A stretch of 64,000 bases of DNA from NCBI GenBank assembly GCA_946902875.1, contig OX336342.1, positions 9,665,523-9,729,522 of the forward strand, given 5' to 3'. Made by a program: the position numbers and the translations under genes. Of the stretch, positions 56,477 through 64,000 are shown piece by piece (within the stretch, counting starts at the first letter, position 1; the number at the start of each line of letters is the position of its first letter). Source of the DNA: Nematopogon swammerdamellus. Taxonomy: Eukaryota; Arthropoda; Insecta; Lepidoptera; Adelidae. The notes under the pieces are model-generated. The model searched no databases, had not been told where the DNA came from, and saw only the letters and a program-made list of their open reading frames with translations.

Positions 56477-56864
56477 TTTTTTTTTTTATGGAAACTGACA
56501 CGGTTGGCTACATCACCTACAACGTCCGCGATGTCAGCCCATAACACCGGGTGAACTAGGTGCCATGTCAGTGCTTCCCCCTTTGATCGTGCCGGCTACA
56601 CTGAACTGGTCGGAAAACACAAACTATTTACATAGCCGTTTAGACCGACGTTTCATTCAGTGCGGTGGTACCAACCCGGGCGGGTTAAACCCTACCACCA
56701 ATTAATATTAGGAGGGAAGGGACCTACAGTTTTACGAGGAATCCGAACCTCGGTCAGCCTCCAACGGTCAGCGGTCACGCATCCAAGTACTGACCGCACC
56801 CAGCGTTGCTTAACATTCAATAGCGGCAGTTGACTGTCTGCACCACTGAGCTATCGAGGCTGAC
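56477..56864 (-). repeat. 5S-type SINE, near full length
   Basis: T run at 56477, the body, a B-box-like GGTTCGGATTCC-type site, the 5S-like CGGTCAGTACTTGGATG then CGTGACCG, and the TCAGCCTCGATAGCTCAGTG start at 56864. One of the best-preserved copies. Confidence 0.87.
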
Positions 56865-57299
56865 ATATAAAATTATATAATGAAAATGTAATAAAGAAAT
56901 ATAATATTCATGAATTATTAAAAAACATTGTTTTTATTTTAAACTTTTACAACATGTAATAACGTATTGTAGAAATAGAAATAAACATAAAGAAAAATAA
57001 AAAAAAAATACAAAAAAAAATATTTACGCCGGTATTACGGCTGAGGCGGCGGAGGGGGCGCGCTCCGTATCGCCGCCGCCGTGGCGACGTCACGCAGCTA
57101 CATAAACAACAAATCTATATAAGAGGCAGCTATACCTAATCTGACTGAAGAGGCTTCAGTTTTCCTCCCTTCGTTTCAGCTTTGCTATGACGTACGGTGT
57201 ACATTTAAATACATACAGATGTAATATTAGTAGGAGAAGGTAAGTTACCTATATAACTTCGAGACCATGAAATTAAACAAAATCCGCATAAACCCGCAT

Positions 57300-57442
57300 A
57301 AGTCTGGCTATACAGCGCGGGAATGAGGCAAATGTGGCGAGTGTACTGAGCACACTCCACTCCATTACAACTAAATAAGTCTGGCTATACAGCGCGGGAA
57401 TGAGGCAAATGTGGCGAGTGTACTGAGCACACTCCACTCCAT
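57300..57442. repeat. Tandem duplication of a 66-bp unit
   Basis: 57300-57365 and 57377-57442 are identical as far as I can read, with period 77 (both start AAGTCTGGCTATACAGCGCG and end CACTCCACTCCAT). Identity suggests a recent duplication. Confidence 0.9.
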
Positions 57443-57772
57443 ACATACATACATACATAACACACGCTGTATCCCGACAATCAGGGTAAGCAGAGTAATC
57501 GGTGTTGTGCTATAAGGACTCTGGTAAATTACAGCACAACACCGACCACCACGTTTAGCACAGTATACGGACAAGACAACTATCAAGCAGCAAGTAAGAC
57601 ACGAAGAACCCACCTGCTGCATGACTAGGTGGAAGGACTGCGCCAAGGTGAGAAGTGGCTAGCCTGTCGCCCTTTAGCGCAGTATCTTGTCCTTATCCCT
57701 TAGTCGCCTCTTACGACATGCACGGGGAGAGATGCAGTGGGGCTATTCTTTTTAAGTACCGGCACCACACGG
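57443..57772 (-). repeat. Head-A SINE-like repeat with 13-bp target duplication
   Basis: Flanked by CACTCCACTCCAT at 57430-57442 and 57773-57785. On the minus strand it opens GTGCCGTGTGGTGCCGG and includes CGGTGTTGTGCTGTAATT and CCTGATTGTCGGGATACAGC. It ends in a TATG microsatellite tail (57443-57458). The full unit is about 330 bp and shows that this family inserts by target-primed reverse transcription. Confidence 0.85.
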
Positions 57773-57785
57773 CACTCCACTCCAT

Positions 57786-60700
57786 TACAACTAAAAATGA
57801 CATTTTTGATATTACACCTTATAGTTTTTGTTAAGTTTGGTTTATATTAGATTTTTTTTAGGTATTTCATATTTTGCATACATACGCAGAGAATTTATGA
57901 TTTACCTATTAATAAAACTAAATAAATATGAAGTTTTTAATTCCACCAAACCAAGTTTACTATAATTTGCTATCATATAGGTATGTAGTGTATATGTTTT
58001 ATGGCACGATCGGCGCGGAGCGGGGGCGCCCGGGCGCATCACGTCCCGTACCTACCTGTTTGCTAACAACGATAGTCGATTACTTAAACAAACACAAGCA
58101 AACAATATCCTAGAATATTCTCCAGCACTAACCGTACCCGAGCAAACGTATTTCGCAAACCTATGAACCGGTTGATCAACTTTTATTTATTTGGAATACT
58201 GAATTTACGAATTTAATTTTATCTACAATAAATAAATAACTATTCCAAATTTACTATTACTTTTAAATTACAAATTAAACTTCAATGAACAATGACACGT
58301 AGTTGACTAAGGTACAATTTAAACCAATACTACACAATAAAACCTCATGGTCATGATTAGTACAAAAGAGTTCAATGCATAAAGAAACCTCGTTTGACAC
58401 TTAGAAGAACGAAATTATGACGAGTGTTTATATTATTATTGGGAATAGCTGTGCCCGAGGCCCCGCTCGCATTTTCTTCGCCCTTGATCATTTCCAATCC
58501 TATTTCTTAATCCTGCTATGGGAGTTAAGAAGTAGGGCCGATAATAGCAAGAATGTTATTTTTGGTACATATATTTATATCCTAAACTTGAGCATCCAAC
58601 AAGGCTATTAAAATCTGCTTCAAATATAACCTAAGCGATTTGCTACCCCGGGTAGGTGTATTCACATTGCCTCACGTGATGTGCCCGTAGAACATAAGGC
58701 GCATACATGGTCGGATGTGGTACATAAGAAGGCTGCAGTGGCTGACAGACAATCGGTAAAGTTGCATTCGTAAAAATGGCCAGAACCGGTTGGATGCTCG
58801 CCGCCATCTCTTGCGCCGCCGCCGCCGCCGCCGGCCCATGCGCCCGCGCCGCTTTCCGAAGGCTCTTTAACTTGGGCCACTTTTTATCAGAAATTGGTAT
58901 CTCTTTCTCTAATAGTATTATTTATTTCTCGTAAATAAGGGGCGCACAGTTAGTAATGCGCTTTGTTGTTTACGAGTGCGTCGCATCGCTTGTGCATGAA
59001 GTGGACAGACAGATAAACTAATTTGGAATGCAATACGATGTGTATTGCATTCATGTCCATAGATCATGCGGAATTACTTACTCGTTGTATTCTTCGCAGT
59101 TAATAAGCTACGGAGCGTTAATTAACTGACCTTTTATTTGAGGACTTGAAGGTCGAAAACTGCAATTTACTCCGAAGTGTGCCTAATGAAAACAAAAAGT
59201 TCAGGCAATAATGAAGGTGAGCTGCTATTTATAGTTAAAATAATGACACCATATATCTATCTAGCTATGTGATGTTTTCTGTGTTCATTGTAATCACAAC
59301 TCATGTTTGTTATAGCCTCTTATAGTCATGCATTTTTGTATATGAGAAAATCGTATATTATAAAAAAATACACCGCAAAAAACTAAAATCGAAGGTACAA
59401 TAAAAAACTCTCCAAAGATGTATTTCCATGAAGACTGTATTATCAGGCATTTTTTTAAATTTAAAACTCGAAATGTGGCGGCTAGCCACCCCTAAGGTAT
59501 GACGCCCATGATATAAATGATATTATCTCTTGAAGGCCCGTAAATACAATATTTTAGTTAAATTATATTGGTATAACCGCTTGACTTTCAACATTGAATA
59601 ACAATGTTTTTATTTAATTTCCTTTCAGAAAGATCTCGATGTATGTACTCCCTTCGCGGCACATTTTCAGTAGTACACACACTTTACAGACAGAAGTACA
59701 TAAGCGCGCGCCCCGATTGCCCACGAAGCACCTGCCGGCATTTCCCCGCCTCTTGTCATAGAAATCATTTTCCGGAATGTTGAGTTTACGATTCACGGAC
59801 TGCAGGTTTTATCGTCTCGCTCACGCCGCCGGTAATTGTGTTTTGTTACGCGCGTAAATGTTTTCAATTTTGCCGAGATGCTTGGAATTTTGTCGCACTT
59901 GTTTTCGGCGTTTTCGGGTTAACCGAGGAACGCGCGTTCTGTGACCCAGAATATTACTGAGTATAATATATTTTATGGAGTCGATTAAAATTTGTAAGTT
60001 GTTTTTTGCATTAGCTGACTGGCTGTATGTGTACACCGAGTACAATATGTGTTTTTTTCAGTCAACGATTAAAGTATAAATATATAAACAAAAATATAAA
60101 TATATATAACAACATATATAGGTAAACTAAATCGTAATGTGTTATTAAACAAAAGAAAACAAAAAATAATTATTATCTCAAAAATACTTTATTACCTCGC
60201 AAATAAGCAAATAGTTCGATGAAAATGTCCACCAGATAAGTGTCTGCACTCAACAATGCACTAAGGAGAGTGAAGCGAACCAGTTGCCCGCGGAGCAGAA
60301 TAGACATAAGTACTGACTAACAGACAGACAGAATAGACAGAGAGGCAGACCGCAGCGGCGCGGCGGAGCAGAGCGGTTGTGGGGAAACGGGTTATTCAAT
60401 TCCACGGGGAATTACTTACGTTTTATGGAGTTTTTATTTAATATTTTACATCCCGAGCGCAAATAACTTTTTGAGTGCCCCGGGCACAGGAGCGCATTTT
60501 TTCGTATTTCGCATTGCATCTGAGGGCCTTTTTAAAACATCAATATATTTTTCTTAGTTGTGGCGTGGCCATAGAATTCAGTGAAAACTTTCAAAGTGGT
60601 ATTGCTTACGAGTAAAACAGTTATTGTGTAACGTAACGTAATCCATATCTATCAATTCATATATCTACTTCTTCTAATATTAAAAAATTATGTTGTTTCG

Positions 60701-61469
60701 TTTGTTCGTTTTCTGTGCGTTCGTAAACCGAATCATCCGATTACGATAATCAGAAAAAGAAAATTAAGCTTATAAAATAAAAATCAAAATAAAAAAAATC
60801 TGGTGTCTGTCTTTCAGAATAAATTGTGTTCAAAAACATTTATCCAAACACATCACACATGCGAATTGCACGGTAAGTAATCTAAGGGATTAGATTCAGC
60901 AACACTTTGAGATCGTTTTATGATATATTATATTATCAGATTATCTACTTGGAGGATCTACTGTGAGAGTAGTAATTCCATACAAATTTATCAAATTCAA
61001 ATGCAGATTATTAAAAATTCAAATTTAAATAATTTATTCAGTATCATATTCCATATTCATACAAAGCATATTCTCGAAAATGTCTTAATTCATAAACGGT
61101 TAGATAGAATTAAATGAAATGTTGTACGACAGCATAATTTTGTTGGAAGGATGGATACATTTTTATATGGCTCCGCTTGCGCTAAAGTTGGGCTCCTATA
61201 CAAATGTCAGTGTTTTTGGTACAAAATCTAAATCAATTAATTTAAACGAAATTTTGTACAACTGTACAGAATATGGTTTTCTATCTCTAAGAATAGATTA
61301 GTTATACCTAGATCCGTTCGCGTTAAGGTAGGACGTACTAAGGAAAAATTGTATTAACAAATGTTTACACCTTCCTATTTGAACGATTTTCATAATGCAA
61401 TATGATAGTGATGGTTTCTTTTAACGTAATGTACCCAAATATCTATGCACAGGGTTTAGTAATGAGAGT
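57786..61469. other. Hedgehog intron 1, middle part
   Basis: Mostly AT-rich, with a GCC trinucleotide run at 58815-58835, a CG-rich patch near 58005-58050 and a short fragment of the 44930 repeat near 59475-59515. No exon, RNA gene or element end was recognised with confidence. Confidence 0.4.
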
Positions 61470-61518
61470 GCATCTAATGCTTTGCATCGACTCTGTGTCG
61501 TTGCAAAGCATTAGATGC
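61470..61518. repeat. Perfect 17-bp stem hairpin
   Basis: GCATCTAATGCTTTGCA at 61470-61486 and its exact complement at 61502-61518 around a 15-base loop. A partial further repeat (GATGCGAATATC) follows. Confidence 0.9.
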
Positions 61519-61892
61519 GAATATCTGTGTCGATGCGAATATCGTTCGTGTGCGCGAGGTGCAGCTATCGAGAGGGGCGGGCGGGGTGGCAGAAGGGGAA
61601 CGGGAAGGAGCATATATCCTTGTGATTTATTGCGGAGGCGGTCACAGAATAGGTCAGCATTATTCAATTTCTTATTTGAGGCTCGGCTTACAATGAGATT
61701 TTATAGTCGGGATACGCACGCAGATAATTTCTCCTGGCTTTTACGAGAAACTACTTAACTCTTGGAATATCGTTTCTTAAAGCATGAGAATATCTACCTA
61801 CTCATACATTCATGACACTTTTGTGGCATATGCATTTCGTGCAGTAATAAAACTTTATACGTTACCTACGTGGTAAATATGTGATTATTATA

Positions 61893-62339
61893 CAGGGTGT
61901 AAAAACGGCGAGTACATTAAATTTAGGAAATGATTATTGGGATCAAGAGTAACAAAAAAGTCACATAACTTTTTTCTGAATTCCCTTTAAATAAAAAGTT
62001 ACAGTTTTCATACAAACGAATTGGTTATTTTAGTGTAAAAATTATCTAACGACAACAGGGCGGCGAGGAGGGGGGAAGAGCGGGTGAGACGTGAGCGCCT
62101 CGGACGGAGGTGTTAGCGGGACGGGCGGGGGTTAGCTTTGTGAGTGTAGGACTGGAGGTTGGCAGGCGGAGGGTGCGGAGCGGCAACAACGCGTTAAATT
62201 ACCTAGACGAAAACATACATTAAAAAAATTTATATCTCGAAAACTAGAGACTTTAGAGAAAAATTTTATTTGCTTTTTGTCTAGGAAAACATGAGGATTG
62301 CGCTGGCGAAATTAATGTACTCCCCGTTTTAACACCCTG
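61893..62339. mobile_element. 447-bp MITE (CAGGGTGT ends)
   Basis: CAGGGTGTAAAAACGGCGAG at 61893 and the inverse of CAGGGTGTTAAAACGGGGAG at 62339. Inverted similarity continues through AGTACATTAA. TA flanks both ends. The centre has a G-rich stretch at 62055-62180. Same terminus type as 14447-15546 and 46579-46890, but different inner sequence. Confidence 0.88.
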
Positions 62340-63355
62340 TAGAAATGAGAGCGAAATCTTAGTATTTGTGTGCTCGTAAGGACAGTGAGATGAGTAAAAA
62401 TAAATTTTATTGCAAATATACTCGTTAAAAATAAAATAACAATATCAATATTCTAGGTAACTTACGAATTAAAGTCATGACATTTAATATGTTTTTAAAT
62501 TTTAACATTGTAAACGATAAAAAAATGTGCAAGCAAAATAATATTTTTTCAGGCAAGTTTAAATGTTCCATAATATTATATGTACTCTTAAGTGTGCGAA
62601 AAGCGAATATAAGTACAAACGAAATTAGTCGAATTTTATAATATGCACCTCCATATGATTACTATAATAAATATTTATGTATAAATACAAACACGCAAAC
62701 AGAGGCACATATAAAAAAATATACTATTACTTATCCTTCATCCCTGAGCCCCCCAAATACATTTATGCAAATAATATCTTAAATGTTAATGTCACGCTAA
62801 TTTTACAATTTTATTATATGTAATAAAATAATAATAATAATTTTATGGATGAAAAGGACTTTCACTTTATAAATATATATTTTTTTTAATTAAATACTAA
62901 CAACTTTTTGTTGCTTTATTTTTATGTAAAACACATATTTTATTAATAATAATAAAAAAGCACATTTATTAATGAAATATTTCGCCCCGATGTCGGTGGC
63001 GTCTTCAGTCAGGTGAGAAATAATGATTTGATAGATATGTTTTTTAATATTTTCTTCTTTTTTTATTATTTTTTATATAGAAATAGAAAGCAAATGATGG
63101 TTTTATGGATACATGGTGAGTGGATGAACGTAATTTAATATGAGTTATGTATGAGATGTGAAAGGTATACTGGTGATGTATGTTTAATTTAGCATTGACT
63201 TAAATATTACTTAATTTAGTGAATGACGTTGAGGCCTGGTGAATGGTATGAGCCAAGGATCCATATGTATGAAGTTTCATGGGTACGCAACTCTATTTCA
63301 GGGAGGGGAGGTGAGAATGATTTTATGATACGGACGTGGAAGCAGTTGTTAAATG
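62340..63355 (-). repeat. AT-rich region including the 3' end of the Penelope-like element
   Basis: The right part (about 62975-63355) lies downstream of the GIY-YIG frame on the minus strand and is probably its 3' region, including a hammerhead-like hairpin at 62980-63008. The left part (62340-62970) is very AT-rich, with nothing recognised. Confidence 0.5.
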
Positions 63356-63956
63356 TCAGTTGGTGTGATCTGGCGTGTGCTGGTACAGGTAATGAGGAAT
63401 AAGCGAGCGAGTTGACTGTAAAGCGGTGATGATTAAGCCTGATATGAAGGGGTTGATTGTTTCACCGATGTAGTATGATGGGCAATGTTTGCATTCTAAC
63501 AGGTAGACGCAGTTTGATGTTTTGCAAGTGGAGTATGGTTGGGCGTACAGTCGATGATGTGCGTTTGTGAGTTGGATTATGGATGCTGTATTAATGAGTG
63601 GACATGTTTTGCATCGAGGATGATTGCAAGGTGAGGTGCCGGATGGTGAGGAGTTTGTGGCTGGTGGAGACTGCGGTTTGGTTTTAGAGAGGATAGAACG
63701 CAAATTTCTATTTTGTTTGAATGTTATGGGTGGTGTGATTGGGATTAGGCCTTTTGTATCTGTGTTGTTATTGAGAATCGGAAGATGTTCTTTGATCAAT
63801 TTTCTTAACTTATGGGCACCATGAAAGTATGTAGTAATGAATCTTAAAATGTCTTTGTCTTTGTTGTTGTTTATTCTTGGATATGGTTTTTTGTTGTATA
63901 TTTGTTTTACAAGCAGTTTCTGAGGATAATTTCTTTCTTTTAGTGCATTGTAAATT
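63356..63956 (-). pseudogene. Penelope-like element, C-terminal part with GIY-YIG motif
   Basis: The minus strand is open for about 200 codons from an in-frame TAA at 63957-63959 to the stop at 63356. It reads IYNALKERNYPQKLLVKQIY, then ILRFITTYFHGAHKLRKLI (the C-terminal part of a PLE reverse transcriptase), then the Cys cluster CNHPRCKTCPLI. The GIY-YIG endonuclease begins CVYLLECKHCPSYYIGET. The conserved Arg helix after it is not obvious, and the frame ends soon after, so the nuclease is probably truncated. More of the element lies beyond the right edge. There is no ATG near the start of this frame. Given the in-frame stop, it is scored as broken. Confidence 0.8.
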
Positions 63957-64000
63957 TAGTCTTGATATTGTGTTAATGTGTGTGGATGATTACAAATTTT

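Noticed and set aside
53247..64000. Second hedgehog exon
   Set aside because: No frame with the expected second-exon motifs (for example MNQWPG or HYEGRAVD) was seen; it probably lies beyond the right edge.

Overview
This is a nuclear genomic window from an insect, almost certainly a moth or butterfly (Lepidoptera). Genes are split by GT-AG introns. The intergenic DNA is AT-rich and crowded with transposon relics of lepidopteran type: SINEs with a 5S-rRNA-like head, hAT and mariner elements, a Penelope-like element, RT-tail fragments and short TTAGG telomere-like runs. The Toll-pathway gene tube still encodes a complete kinase, which the fly protein has lost.

Layout, left to right. 1-1690: minus-strand 5' part of a non-LTR retrotransposon (C2H2 zinc finger plus start of the RT domain) running off the left edge. 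2334-5164 (+): last three visible exons of an unrecognised gene. 6029-12894 (-): tube (IRAK4-like), four exons, 574 aa, with a 4.8-kb first intron holding a SINE-like repeat, a LINE tail, a broken mariner, a retrotransposon fragment and a 5S-type SINE. 13126-17165: nested hAT-type DNA transposons. 19151-24584 (+): Sec11, catalytic subunit of the ER signal peptidase, four exons, 178 aa. 27183-29397: second copy of the 13-kb hAT family. 29823-34928 (+): DNAJC9-like J-domain histone co-chaperone, five exons, 270 aa. 35-52.4 kb: no gene recognised; mostly SINEs, foldback elements and MITEs. 52968-53246 (+): first coding exon of hedgehog, preceded by a GC-rich leader with a four-codon upstream ORF. 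53247 to the end: apparently hedgehog intron 1, with more SINEs, a palindromic MITE and, at the right edge, the C-terminal part of a Penelope-like element with a GIY-YIG motif.

The host genes do not form a functional cluster: tube acts in Toll signalling, Sec11 in signal-peptide cleavage, DNAJC9 in histone chaperoning and hedgehog in morphogen signalling. What unifies the window is mobile-element modularity. Four hAT insertions have exact 8-bp target duplications. Two of them belong to one family that carries a captured LINE reverse-transcriptase tail, and each copy supplies an empty site for an insertion present in the other. SINEs combine two head modules with one shared body. A 79-bp module with constant ends recurs four times, and short tRNA-like units recur with the same T-rich tail.

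Exons were placed by hand from splice sites, reading phase and known family sequence. TE superfamily calls rest on terminal repeats, target duplications and short protein motifs. No database search was possible.
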